This document shows, in pieces, positions 37,001 through 49,600 of a stretch of 64,000 bases of DNA. Position 1 is the first letter of the stretch. Each line of letters begins with the position of its first letter. Below the pieces are notes generated by a model. That model saw only the letters and a list, made by a program, of their open reading frames with translations. It was not told the DNA's origin and did no database searches. Origin of the DNA: Poecilobothrus nobilitatus (lineage: Eukaryota > Arthropoda > Insecta > Diptera > Dolichopodidae); NCBI GenBank assembly GCA_947095535.1, contig OX352774.1:9982001-10046000 (forward strand), read 5' to 3'. The position numbers and the translations under genes were made by a program.

Positions 37001-37121
37001 ATTACCCAAATAAAGTTGCAAATTTTTGAAGTATATACGTATAAACATAATTTAAGTTTCTAAAAGAAACATTAAATAAACAATAAGAGTTGGATAAATT
37101 TAATTAAAACATGCGCTACCC
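34087..37121. other. Upstream NOS1AP intron sequence; no exon recognised
   Basis: A/T-rich. The overlapping frames at 35786-36182 on both strands are homopolymer translations. A short minus-strand frame ending in TAA near 36430 is noted among the rejected items. Confidence 0.45.
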
Positions 37122-37542
37122 AACACTCTTTTTCGTCTGACAGGAATTTTGCATTTACTACCGCTGAGAAAAAACACGAACCAATCATAAATACCGTAAC
37201 AATAATAGAGAGTAAATAGAGAAACGTAATAAAAATTATTTTAGTGTATTAGCAAAATTTGAAGCGTGTGCATGTTTTTTATGTTTTTTTTTTGCGTCAA
37301 ACGTTTTTTGTGTAACGTTTTTTAACGCTATATAACTTATTCAGTCTTTTTACCAAATTTTTTTTTTGTTCGATTGCTTTATTTCAAAACATTTGCAAAA
37401 TAAGGCCATTTTTATTATAAAATAATATTTGTCAGTTGTTTTGTCTGACAACTGCACAGGCGAAATAATTTTTGTCAGACATTTTCGTGTGATATTTGTA
37501 CGATTTAAAATTGACAGCTTTTCTAGCGGTAGTGAGAGTGTT
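37122..37542. mobile_element. Possible MITE with AACACTCT termini
   Basis: The left end AACACTCTTT and, further in, CTACCGCTGAGAAAA are mirrored at the right end by TTTTCTAGCGGTAGTGAGAG followed by TGTT. The inside holds GTCAG/CTGAC motifs in both orientations (TTGTCTGACAACTGC). An identical 15-bp stretch, TTAAATAAACAATAA, lies at 37072 and 37541. Similar right-end sequence occurs near 40482-40508. Element class unknown. Confidence 0.45.
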
Positions 37543-38639
37543 AAATAAACAATAACAGGTTTTAGAATTGGTTACAAAGCTATTGGGGTTTCAATATTTT
37601 GATTAGCCGACGGCAGTTCCCATTATTTTAAATATTTTGATAAAAAATAAGTAAGAAATATTTTAGAGTTGGTTAAAAAATTAGAGTTATACACTTTCTC
37701 GAGAACATATGATATATTGTTTATATTTATATTTCGAATATAAAAAATAATGAAATAAAAATTTGTTTCAAATGTTTTTTGTTCAAAATTTTATTTTTAG
37801 ACGTTCTCCAGAGTACAGTACATCCATGTGGAATAACAATATTTCGTAATTTGGCTTTTGTAATTTGAAACTTATCAAGTAATTCGGAAATTTATGATAA
37901 AATGAAAAAGTTTTGGGATTTTGAGAAATGGAATTTCGTAACCAACCCTTATGTATACTGTTTTACTTTTTTTAATTCTTAATTTTCATACTACATTAAA
38001 TTAAAATTTATATTTTTGATTAATATTAACTCAACAAAAAATTTTTATTATAAAATAGAATAAGAAAAAAATAAAATTAATCTAAATAAATTAATTAAAA
38101 TTTTTTAATTTAAATAAATCGTATACATTATTTTAAAGGAATTTAAATTAATTTTAAACAAATTATTCACAGCATGTTTTATACAATATTTGAATGATTC
38201 TTTTCTTTTGAAAATGAATTTAAAATTTTATAATAAAACTCGGGGTTTCACAATAAATTTAAACTTTAATAAAAGTTCTTATAACTAAAATATCTATGAT
38301 TAATTTTCCTATATTAACCAAAAAATAAAACTATAATTTAGATTTGATTTACTTTTCTAATAAGTTAAAAAAAAAAAAAAAATCTGTTATAAATCAAAGA
38401 GCCTACATCGTTTTTTAACAGCTTAAATTTATGAACAATTCAAACTGTTTCTGATTACATAAAATATAGTTAACAATATTCCAATTTATTATTTAAAATT
38501 ATTTGCTTAGATACTGTTTCAATCTGTTAAGCAACATGGGGTTGACTTTTTATTTATTTTAAAACATATTAAATACATTTTTAATGAAAAAATAAATTTG
38601 CTAAGATATTTATGGCTATTCTAAAAAATAACAAGTAAA

Positions 38640-39741
38640 TGTAACAGTAAGTCGATGCAATCGACTTATTAATATCCTAAACCTGAATAATTCGAATTAA
38701 ATAAAAAATCCATAAGTTTTTTGGCAGCTGCTTGAACTTCTTCCGTTTTCTGTCGTTTTCAACTCGAATTTCAGGAACGTAAAAGAGGCATCCTCTTCGG
38801 ATAGGCTTAACACCCTTGTAAAAAATTTCAAGTTTCTATCTTTATTAATTTCGAAGATATGCTTGTTAGTCCTTAGGAGGCATATGTCAGGTACCGGAAT
38901 TGCCACTCCAATTCATCAAATTCATCTCAGGGACATAAAGAAAACATGCCAGAACACCATTATACTAAATTTAAAGGTTCTACTTTTGTTGGTTTTGGAG
39001 ATATGCTTGTTTGCTCTTGTGCTCGTCCGGAAATTTCCAAAATACGAACCCATGGTTCAAATTCGTTCAAATGTCAGTTTCCAATTTTACAGAAAAGGAA
39101 ACATAACAGAACATCTTTGTACTAAAAATAAAGGTTCTATATTTGTTGGTTGTGGAGATATACTCGTTTGCTCTGGGGCTCGTTGGAAAGCTTCCAAGAT
39201 CCGAACCCATAAACCAACCAAATCCTTCCAAATTTGAGAAACATAAATAAAACACGAAAGAACACCACTGTACCAAATTCAAAGATTATATCTTTGTTGG
39301 TTTTGGAGATAATCTCGTTTGCTCTGCGGCTCGTTCAAAAGCGTCCAAAATTCGAATCCATGGACCAAATTCTTTTAAAATCATAAATCAAACGGGAAGA
39401 AACATCATTGTAAAAAATTTAAAGGTTCTACCTTTGTTGGTCTCGTTTGCTCCGGAATCATTTGGTAGCTTCCAGAATCCGAAGTCATGGACCGATTTTG
39501 TCCAGATTCGAACTTAGCTTTCCCTTCATAATTAGTAGCCTACTATATAAATTTCATCAAGATAGCTTTACTAGTTTTTGAGTTATCGTGCGAACGGACG
39601 GACGGACATCGTTAAATCGACTCAAGAGGTGATCCTGATTCAGAATATATACACATCTCCATATCTAACTCGCTTCCTTTTTTGTGGTTACAAACTCCAT
39701 ACCAAAATTAATATACCCTATACTTTAGGTGTAGGGTATAA
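38640..39741. repeat. Dispersed repeat with about 150-bp internal tandem array and palindromic ends
   Basis: Begins near the palindrome AAGTCGATGCAATCGACTT (38649-38667). Five diverged monomers of about 140-157 bp follow, each with a GGTTCTAcTTTGTTGGTTTT-like start (38976, 39133, 39283, 39424) and CTCGTTTGCTCTG. It then carries an ACGGACGGACGGAC run (about 39594-39607) and ends in a hairpin TATACCCTA...TAGGGTATA. The open frames in both strands here are by-products. Confidence 0.6.
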
Positions 39742-41882
39742 TAACGAAACCTTAAAAATAATTTTAAGCATTCTTTATATATCCTATAGCATAGATTGCT
39801 TATTATCAATTTATCAAAAAATATATGGAATGGTATTACATATTATATCAAAATAAATAGAATGATTTGTACTTTAATATATTATTTTTCAAAAAGAAAT
39901 TTATTACAAAGTTGCCAGTTATTAATATATCATCAAACTTTTCAAAGTATGTAAAAAAAAAATTTAACTTTACAACGACAACAAATGTAAATGTGTAACA
40001 CCACAGTTAAATATTTAACAGCAGTGGGAAAAAGTTGTTTCGTAACATCTTTTAATGCTTATAAAACTAAACACACACGGGAGACTAAAACATTGGTAAA
40101 ACTGTACGGAAACAAGCGTTTCCTTTACCTCTCGGATAGAAAATTTTTACTAAAGCCATACGTTTTTTTCTAGCGGTTTTTTACATGATCTACGTATTTC
40201 TTCTTTATGCTAGACTTCTGTGGTAGAGCAATAAATTGAATTGAATTAAAAATAAATTAGTTTGTTTTATTGCAAATAATAAGTCAGTTTAATTTATTAT
40301 TATCAATCTACAGTAGATCTACCATTTTTGTGATCCTGTATATGTACTTAGCGTTTGTAAGTCCTTTACCTTAACTTATAATAAACATTTGGTACTATGC
40401 TATAGCCGTCACAAAAAAAAAAAGAAACAACTGTAGTAATTGTGTTTTTTGAAAAATGAATTTAAAAAGAGACTGCATATTAAGCAGTAGTGTTAGATAA
40501 ACAATAACTCCTAAATAACTGTATGAGAATTAATTAAATGTACAAAATTAAATAATGATATTTTTACTTATTAAAGCATTTCAAATTTTCCATATTTTTA
40601 ATTGTTTCCTTGTTTTTTTTTTTTTGTGTTGTTTGAATACAACTTTATGAGCTGTAAAAAATTGATGTAATTCAGACTTATGTCGCGTCATATCATTTTT
40701 TTTTTTTTTTTAAATATGGCATGCAATAAATAACAATATTAAATATTGATTAAATTTATGTTTTCAATATTTATTAAACATCAACAAATTTTGCCATAAT
40801 CCTGACACATTATGCTTGTCATACTGTAAAAATGTAATTGAATTTAAAAAAAAAAAAATTAATAATAAAATATTTATTTTTTCCTCAATTTTAAATTTTC
40901 ATCCCACCATAGTTTAATAATTTTGGCTATAAAAAGGGGCAATGAATTATTTAAATTTGTTTTTTTTTTTTTTTCTGGCTTTTGTTTTATTTCAGCGAAC
41001 TCATAATAACACAAAATAAATTTTTTATATTTATATGTGTATGCAATATAATACATTATAACTCTATGTATATATATATATATAATATGTGTATATTAAT
41101 TATGTCTATATGTATTCAAATGTCTAGAAAAATGACGGACAGGGACATCATAAATCATCATAAAAATGATGGTGATTTTTGCCAATAATTTCATCAGAAA
41201 AGACAACCGAAACAGCAAAAAAAGAAAAAAAAAAAACAAATAAAGAAATACAAAAACATAAAAATTTGAAAAAAAAAAAAAATGCCAAAAACAAAATTTT
41301 CGAAAAAACAAAAAATAAAAACTTAAGCCATAACAACAAAAATATTAAAGAGAAATTTTCCATAAACTTTAGAATGAATGAAATGTTTACATCAATCAAT
41401 TTAGAATAATTGAAATAAAATTAAAAATACTGACAGATTAAAAGAAAAAGAAAAAGAAAATTGGAAAGGGAAAAAAGATTTAATATTATATTCATATTGT
41501 CCTTTTGTTTTTTGTAAATTTGCCGCAAAAATTTATTTATTTTCGTTACCATTATAGATCACCATTCGTTAGATCACTTTTGAAATTATTTTTTTCCACT
41601 CTTTAACGATATTTTGTTTTTTTTTTTTTTTTAGTCATTCTAAGAACAATCTTCTTCTGAACAATATTATAATCAATAACTTTCCTTTTACGACTTTAAA
41701 AGTACCGTCTTAATCCTTAATAAGATAATATTATAATATAATTTTGAACAAAACTTTAAAAAGAATTCTTTATAGAGATTAAAAAAATATGAAATTTTAC
41801 ACTCTTTAAAATACCACTCAAATATATTTTAAAAGTCAAATACTGTACTATGAGTGAATAAATAATATAATATGATTACTAT
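39742..41882. other. No gene seen
   Basis: Short Lys/Phe-rich frames at 40874-41409 come from A/T runs. A weak repeat trace with CACCACAG and CTGTGGTA ends lies at about 39998-40225. Confidence 0.45.
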
Positions 41883-42320
41883 CCAGCTAATGGTGTAGTG
41901 GCTAAGACACTGGCCTTTCATACGAAAGGTGTCGCGTTCAAACCTCGGTTGGGTCATATAGATTAATAAAAAAATTATATAGATTTTTCTTATAATATAT
42001 AATTAGTATAATATAATTAAATTAAAAATAATTATATAAGTATATATTATATATCCTATAAATTATAATTAATATCATATTGGAATAGCTATATAATAAA
42101 ATAAATAATAAAATCATAATTCTTGTATAAGATAATAGATGGCATAGAAATAAAAACGAAACGTCTTAGTCTTGTACAATAGCTACAACAGCCGAGTAAT
42201 CAACGGCTTAGTGAAATTAATGATTCACGTAACTGAAGCTTAGTCAGATATGAATAATAAATAATAAATAACTTAGTGGATGCCCTATACTCCTCAAAGA
42301 AGTGGCAAGGAAAAAAAAAT
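41883..42320 (+). mobile_element. SINE family 2, longest copy
   Basis: The tRNA-like head is CTAATGGTGTAGTGGCTAAG, then a CCTTTC...GAAAGG anticodon-like stem and a B-box-like GTTCAAACC (41936-41944). An A/T-rich middle of about 210 bp follows. The 3' part is conserved among copies: TACAATAGCTACAACAGCCG, AATCAACGGCTTAGTG, ACTGAAGCTTAGTCAGATAT, GTGGCAAGGAAAAA. The A-rich end fits a retroposed transcript. The shared 3' block could be the part recognised by a partner LINE. Confidence 0.8.
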
Positions 42321-43319
42321 TACTACTATGACTAAACTACCTATGTGACACCCTACTGGATATATAGCAATTCGTTTGTTTTGTTATCAGAACTACAAAA
42401 ATGTAGAACTTATTAGCACTCAATATATGTTCCAATGAAAATTTATTATACTTTTCGGTTTACAATTTGCTAAAATTTAAAATAAAGATTTTTTTTTTTT
42501 TCTTTATTATCAATAGGAATTTCACAATGAATTGTAATAAAAACGAGGAAGAATACAGTTGACTTTGTCAACTCTTAGATACCCGTACGAACCGTTAGTA
42601 TGTTCACAGCCTGTCACTCTGTTTACAATATTATTTTTTTAATATTTAAGTATTTTAAAATAATTTGGGTGAATTTTATAATTTCTAGAACTATGGGTTG
42701 TACATATATTCAAACTATATGTTTATATGTACATTCTTCAAAAGCAAATTTTAACCTTCCACATAACGATTATCAATCCAAAACTTTTTCAAATATTCTA
42801 TAGTACCATTTAATACTAAGTGGTAAATGTATATTAAATTTACTTAGTACAAAATAGTAAATATAATTTTAAATATTATATTATATTATATTTAAATATT
42901 CCATTGACAGAATAATTTCTTATAAGTACAATAAAATACATATATGTATGTAAATACGGCGCTATATAATATACATATATACTCGTATCATTCATTCACT
43001 AGTGACATATACGATATGTAAATAAACATGATATTATATAAGTATGTATATATATCAATATCATATAAATAAAAATTCTTCAAGCAACTGTTATGTTGTT
43101 TATTCATTTACATTTGTTTGTACTACGCATTATATCCTCAACAATTTCAAATTATCGAGTAAAACAAAATGGAAAAAATTCGTTTTAAAGAAATTTGTTA
43201 GAAAAATTCAAAAAATCAAGTAACACTTTCGTCAATTATAAAGTAACCCTATATTATTAAAAAAAGTTGTTAACAGAAATAAAAGTATAATGTTGGAGTT
43301 TTAATTTTTATGTATTACT

Positions 43320-44125
43320 TCAAAAAAATTTTAACAGGTGTTCAAGTTACAGGTGTTTCAAAATAGGAAATTTTCAGTTTTTGACCCCTTACAGCTCCTA
43401 AACAGGGGGTGATACAAAAAAAATTTCTGAAATGACTCAAACTAATTTTCAAAGATCTAACTTCTGTCAAAATTTCAAGTTTCCAACTTTTACCGTTTAG
43501 AAGATGGAAGGGTTAAAGAATTTTGCAAAATTTGAGTTTCGCATAACGGTAAATTAAGACACCGTATGCCAAAATTATATATTTATTGTATATATTCTTT
43601 TAAAGCTAATGAAAGTAGTAATCATTTGGCGTTTTCAAAATGAAGATATACCTTATACAATTGCGCTATAACAATTTAAATATAGAGCTTTTTTGAACCT
43701 TTGGGGAGCTGTAGCTCCGTAAAGGGTGGGGGTACAAAAAAAAGTTATTAAAAATAAAATTAATATTTTTGTGAGATCTATCAGTAGTTAAAATTTCATA
43801 GCTCTATTGCAAAAAAAATGTGGGGATCTAAAAGTTAGGTGTTCGAGAGCTACCCTAAGGGTTGGTCCAAACTCAACAAAAAAAAATAGGGAACCTACAA
43901 ATTACTCCCAATATATTTTGTGTAAATTGCAAGATTCTAGCTTTCTTAGTTTTTGAGTTAGCGTGCTGACGGACGGACGGACGGACGGACGGACATGGCT
44001 CAAAAGTCTTAGAATTTTTTTCTGATCCGATCCATACCTTTGAAGGTATATCTAGCTCGCTTATTTCGAGGTGTTACAAACGGAGGAGTAATTTTATTAT
44101 ACCCGATCCTATCGTACGGGTATAA
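43320..44125. repeat. GACGG-bearing dispersed repeat
   Basis: Contains ACAGCTCCTAAACAGGGGGT, TTACCGTTTAGAAGATGG, GGAGCTGTAGCTCCGTAAAG and a run of five GACGG units near 43972-43994. It ends with TATACCCGATCC...GTACGGGTATA (44097-44123). It is the reverse-orientation relative of the repeat at 18.8-19.95 kb. Confidence 0.6.
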
Positions 44126-47100
44126 AAATTCACAATGATTATAATAAAATTATTTTGAAGACCTGATTATGAGCTGTATGGTCGTATAGATTAAATAATT
44201 TGTGATTTAATTTAAAATTTGAGATTCTTATTTTAGATTCTTATATTCTTATTTATTTGTTTTAAAATTAGTTTTATGTATTAAGTATTTATCTATAGAT
44301 TTAATTTTAATTATAATTTTCATTTTATTTTAATTCAAATTTTAGTTTCAATTTTATTACACTTTCAAAGTTGACTTTCTACACTTTCTACTTTTAAGTT
44401 TAGTTTTAGTTAATGATATTGCTTAAAATATAATATTATCGAAAGCAAGTAGTTGTTATTGTTAATTATATTAGTACTACTTAATAAAAAACGAAAATCT
44501 AAAAGATTCAGCTTTTTTTATACTTTTTTAATATATAATATATTTCAACTCTTTTTAAAGCTCATTGTTATCATCCTTATATTGTAATCCTTATATAATT
44601 GTAACTGTACATTTTTTTTTACTTTAACTGATGATATTTTTACTTTAAGTGAAGAAACTTTTACATTAAATGAAAATTAGTTACTTAAAGAAATTTTTAC
44701 TTAAAATGATGATTTTTTACTTTAAGTGAAGACATTATTGTAATAAAAAATAAAGTAAAAAAATTCATATAATATACATATATAATAAATATATATGTAT
44801 GTACATATATAAATATCAAATATACAAATATATCAGATCAAAATATACAATGTTATGTAGTAAGAAAATTAAATACAACTATAGATATTTTTATTCATTA
44901 ATTGCAATCTATAGAATACTGAATATAAAGAATAATGAATAAAAAAAAAAAAAAATTATTATAAATATATTAATTATAATAATTAATATAAATCTCAAAA
45001 TCTATTATTATAAATATATTTGTGTAATTTAAATCTCATTAAACTTGCAATTTTATCACTAGTTTTGTTTATTTCTTATCATATTCATTTTATAATATTT
45101 ATTAGTCAATAGCATCATCGCATTACTAATGATGATTTATTGAATATACAATAAAAGATCATATATATATATATAATATATACAAAGTGACTAATAATTT
45201 GTTACCACCACCTTAAAAAAAAAAACAAAAAACAAAAAAAAAACAAAAAAATATAAAATAATCAAGGTGTGCATTGACGCAATTGATTTTTATATTTGAA
45301 TTCAAGATAATTTCATTTTCACATTAATTTTTCACTTTCTTTTTTCTTTTCTTTCCATTTTTTTTTTATTATTTTTAAAAGAGACAATTTTTTATTTTTA
45401 TTTTTTTTTTCTATTGGCTATTTATATTTTCCAACAAATAAATAAAGAAAGAAAGAAAATCTATTAAATTATTTTCAATTTTTATCATTTATTTCTTTTA
45501 TTTCTTTTTTTTTTTTATTTTTTCTTCGAACAATATTAGGTAAAAAAAAAACAAAAAAGAAAAATTGAAATGGAAATTTTATTTTCCGTAAACATAACGG
45601 AATATATTTTTAAATTGAATAATAAACAGTCAATATGTCCGCTGAAAATACCGCAATGCAGAAAAAAAAAAACTGTAATTTTTTTTTTTTTAATTTTTAA
45701 TATTTTCTTTTTCTTTTTTTACTTACTCTGTTTACTTTTCTTTATTTATGAAGACTAGATAAACTTAATAAATCCTAAAGGACATTTCTGGAAATGATGC
45801 ATACATGATGACAAGGCATGTATTTAAAATTATTATTTTTCTCATCAATATAGAGAGGCTGCCATATATTATTGTAATAAAAGACCGACCGACATAATGA
45901 ATTCAGGAATCTTTAAGGAATCTATTTAAAGATTCTTAATATTATGTAGAAGTGTAAAGAGTTCTAAAAGATAAAATGAGTTTATGAGAATTGTAATAAA
46001 TTTGAAATTAAAGTGAAAGTCTTATGTTGTTGACGATGTTAGAACAATTATGAATGTAATAAGGAGATGATTAAAAGGAAGGAAAAATAACAGAATTTGG
46101 GTTGGTGTTTAATCGAAAAACATGAAGGAATTTATTAATTGATTGACTTTTGAAATTTTGGTTAAAGTGACCAGTTTTTAGAAACAATCTTTGTGATTTA
46201 AATGTTAAATCTATTTTTTTTTTAATGCTTGGAATGTTTTGTTTGATTTAAATCAAATTTTTTTTTTATTTGTTGAAAAGCCTAAAAAATCTTAAAGGCA
46301 TTTTACAATTAATATATTTATTCTAGATAGAAGCGATAAAAAGTCTTCAAGTAAGTGAGCAGTCTTCTTGGCAGGTTTTTTTTCATTGGTACTGAAGACT
46401 TAAAGATTATGTGACTAATTTTTAATATTATGTTCAAATTTTTATCAATAATTGATTTATAATTGAATTTTAGTTGAAAATTTTGTCACCTTAAGCTTTT
46501 CTTTGGCGAGTGTATGAGTGGAAAAAAAAAAATTAAACGATAACTTATATATTGTGTAAAGACTTAATTATTATCTGATATATCGCTTTATTTAAAATTT
46601 TTATTTAAATTCATAAAATTATATTTACTAATGAAATATATAGAATATACCTATTGCTTTTATTGAGCTCATCTAGAGAAAGCATTATAATTATCATTAT
46701 AAAGTTTATAAGATAGTAAAAAAAAAAAAAGAAATTAAAATAGAAAGAAAAAAACAGCTTAATATATTTTTTTATTAAACATATAATTTCCATATAATAA
46801 CTGTAGAAGACTTTAATAAGTTAATAGTTTCTCAGTTTCCAATTAATCTTTTCATAAATTTTCAACATAAAATTAATTCTAAAAGAAAAATTTCCGTCAG
46901 TTCTTAATTATTTGAAAAATTTTGTCGGTCATATAAGGGTTTGTTAAAAAGATTCTTGCAACTTAAATTGTTTAATTTCTTTTCTCTTTTTATAAGCATC
47001 CAAAATATTTTAAAGGGCATTTTAATGGGGCTTAATGAATATTATGTTTTTTTTTATTAAACCTTTTCATCTACTTATTTCTTTCACTCTGTAAAATTTA

Positions 47101-48240
47101 GTTGTGAGTGGATTTATGAATCAAAAAACTCAGCTTATATATTTCTTTTATACTACTTGTATATAACTATATTTTTTGTTCATTGTTAAATTTTCTTTTG
47201 TAAGTATATAAATTTTAAAAAGGAAAAGTAAGAGGTGAAAGGCGAGAGTTTATAAATATTGAGTTATTTATTTTAATTTTTTTAGAATTTATTTAACTTA
47301 AAAAACTTTTTTTATAAAAAAAAGTTTAAAAAAATATTACAGAATTGAAAAAGAGTATTAAATTAATGAAATATAAATAACTTTACTTGATTAATCGATT
47401 ATTTGTCTTACAAATTTAAAGACATAACAATTAACACATTAAAACTTTAAAAGGTATTTAAATTTATGAATTTATTTTTCAACACTAGGTACATAAAAGT
47501 TAAAAAAAAAAACCGAAACAAGTTATTTTAACACTGATTTAGTGATACTAAAAATAATGGATTTAAGTTTTAGGATGCGTTATAGATGAGACCTAGTCAT
47601 TTAATGACGAAGAAAACACAATATTCCAAAATGTTGTGATGGAAATTAAAAGTTTTAAATGCTGCTTATTCATAAAAATTATCAACTAAAAGTTTCCGAT
47701 TATTATAAAACCAGAAAAATGATTCAAATTTTAGAATAATTTTTTGATTAAATCAAATCTTGACCAGAGATTTTATGAAATTAAATAATTTTATAATACT
47801 GAATGAAATTTGTTAAATATAACAAAAGACATTGGTTTATCACAAAATCTTAATGAAAAAGTTTTTGATGGAATTCAAAAACCGAAAGGATTTATTAAAT
47901 GGTTTCCTTCAGAAAACTCCTTTATTATAACAGTGTTATTAGTGTTTTCTTTCTAAACGCAAAACTGCTTTATTATAGTTTTCAAATGTAAAAATAAAAT
48001 TGTTGCTTATATTTTTTTCGGCTTGGATAACAAACAAAAAGATTTGTATTAAAAATCAGTAAGATTTGTAAATAACATCTCTTTTTTGTAACTCTTTTAA
48101 ATTTTTTTTATAATTGTTTTCAGAATGAAAAGTAAAAAGAAAAGAAAAAATTAAATTAAATTCGTTTTTTTTTTATGCAAACAACAGAAAATAAACCAAA
48201 ATATTGTAAAAGAAGAAAATTGTTTAAATTTTTATTTAAA
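44126..48240. other. No gene seen
   Basis: A/T-rich with a degenerate tandem repeat at 44.6 kb. No exon or RNA gene was recognised; open frames are Phe/Lys/Tyr-rich. Confidence 0.45.
44620..44745. repeat. Degenerate tandem repeat, TTTTTACTTTAAGTGAAGA type
   Basis: About four units of 27-32 bp, each with TTTTACTT(A)AA followed by GTGAAGA, ATGAAAA or ATGATGA. Confidence 0.55.
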
Positions 48241-48262
48241 CACTCGACCACCGAGGCCGCTC
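48241..48262 (-). mobile_element. SINE family 1, 5' stub
   Basis: About 20 bp match the SINE 5' end (GCGGCCTCGGTGGTCGAGTG on the minus strand). It stands out as G/C-rich in A/T-rich DNA, 210 bp from the truncated head at 48471. Confidence 0.45.
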
Positions 48263-48470
48263 TAAAATTAACAAATAATTTATTTATTTATGTTAATATT
48301 ATAAATCACATAGAATATTTTAATATTACAAAATCATGGGCTACTAAGGTCATTATAGGTCGAATGCCATTTATAAATTATACACTAATATTATATATTT
48401 TGTTTGTATTATATATTTTATATTTACGCTATATTTGGTAGCAAGGGGGATTTGTTTTCAATTAATAAAA

Positions 48471-48542
48471 CTTGTTACCTATGTAGTATTTGAACCCATA
48501 CTCCCTTAGTTAATAAGCCACGTGCTTAACCACGAGGCCCCG
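48471..48542 (-). mobile_element. SINE family 1-like tRNA-derived head only
   Basis: The minus strand reads GGGGCCTCGTGGTTAAGCAC and then ATGGGTTCAAATAC, i.e. a tRNA-like head with A and B boxes but without the shared tail. It is a truncated or related subfamily. A second stub with the 5' end only (plus strand CACTCGACCACCGAGGCCGC) lies at 48241-48260. Confidence 0.6.
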
Positions 48543-49469
48543 TAAACAAATGTTTTTTTTTCAACTGATTGTAAAGTTTTAAATTGCATAATTATAGGCG
48601 ACAATTTTCAATGCTTGTCTAGAAACCTTAGAAAAGGCTTAGCAAACGTAAAAGTTTTAAAATCAACCACTATGCTTACTTTAAGGAATAACATTCATAA
48701 TGAAACATTATTACAATAATGAAATTTTAATGATATTTTTTAAATTTAGTTTACTTTAGTGTTCAACAAAAAATAATCTTCAAAAAACAAAGATAAATAC
48801 AAAAAATCAAACAATAAAAATGTTCTTTACTTAATGTTAACTTTAATCGTGTACACGAATTTAAAATAAAAATATGATAACCTGAATTTTGAATTAATTT
48901 GGATTGGGTATGAAAGTTAAATAAAAGCAACTTTTAATAAAATTTGAAAAGAAAAACATTTTTTAATCAAAGGGTTTTTAAAAAAGCTGTAAATTCCCAA
49001 TTTTTGTGGTCATTTTAAAGAATTTCAGAAATCCTTTATTTATTTATTAACTAACTTATTTTATTTGCTTATTTATTTATTTTTCTGTTTTAAAGTTGAT
49101 TTTATGTGATCCCTAATTCTAAATTTCTCTTTTTTTTTTACTTAAACTTTTAATTTTTGTTTATTTAGAGTCAACTTTGGATTAAAATGGTAAAACAAAA
49201 AAAAAAAATTCTCAAAGATAATCAAGAAAAATTAAAAAGGGTAAATTAATTACAATGTAGAGACTTGGATTTTGTTGTTTTAAAATAAAAAGTGATTTTA
49301 ATTAGAATTGTAAACGAATTGAAAGTTAAATTTTATTTATTTTACTTTGATAAAATCCAATATTTAATTTTCGGTATTAAACGAAACTAAAAAACCAACT
49401 GATAAAAATCAAATTCACTTTAATTTATTCATATTAAATTATATATGTATCATACTTTTACGGGATTAT

Positions 49470-49600
49470 GGGTCAAATACATAAAACTGAGTTGGATCTC
49501 AAATCTCGATTTTTAATCAAAAACTTGGCTTCAACTCTTTTTTTTTGTTTGAAAAAGTGAGATTTGAGTTCTAGCTCAGTTTTATACTTTCGACTCAATG
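49470..49600. mobile_element. Foldback MITE (family A), best copy
   Basis: The left arm GGGTCAAATACATAAAACTG continues with AGTTGGATCTCAAATCTC. It pairs with the right arm, which ends GAGATTTGAGTTCTAGCTCA, GTTTTATACTTTCGACTC. The centre is a T run plus TTTGTTTGAAAAAG. Almost the whole 131 bp folds on itself. Confidence 0.7.

Noticed and set aside
38697..39282. Overlapping open frames of 69-124 codons on both strands
   Set aside because: They lie in a tandem dispersed repeat and reflect its monomer, not a gene.
41883..41960. tRNA gene candidate
   Set aside because: Head of SINE family 2; recurs with a shared 3' domain.
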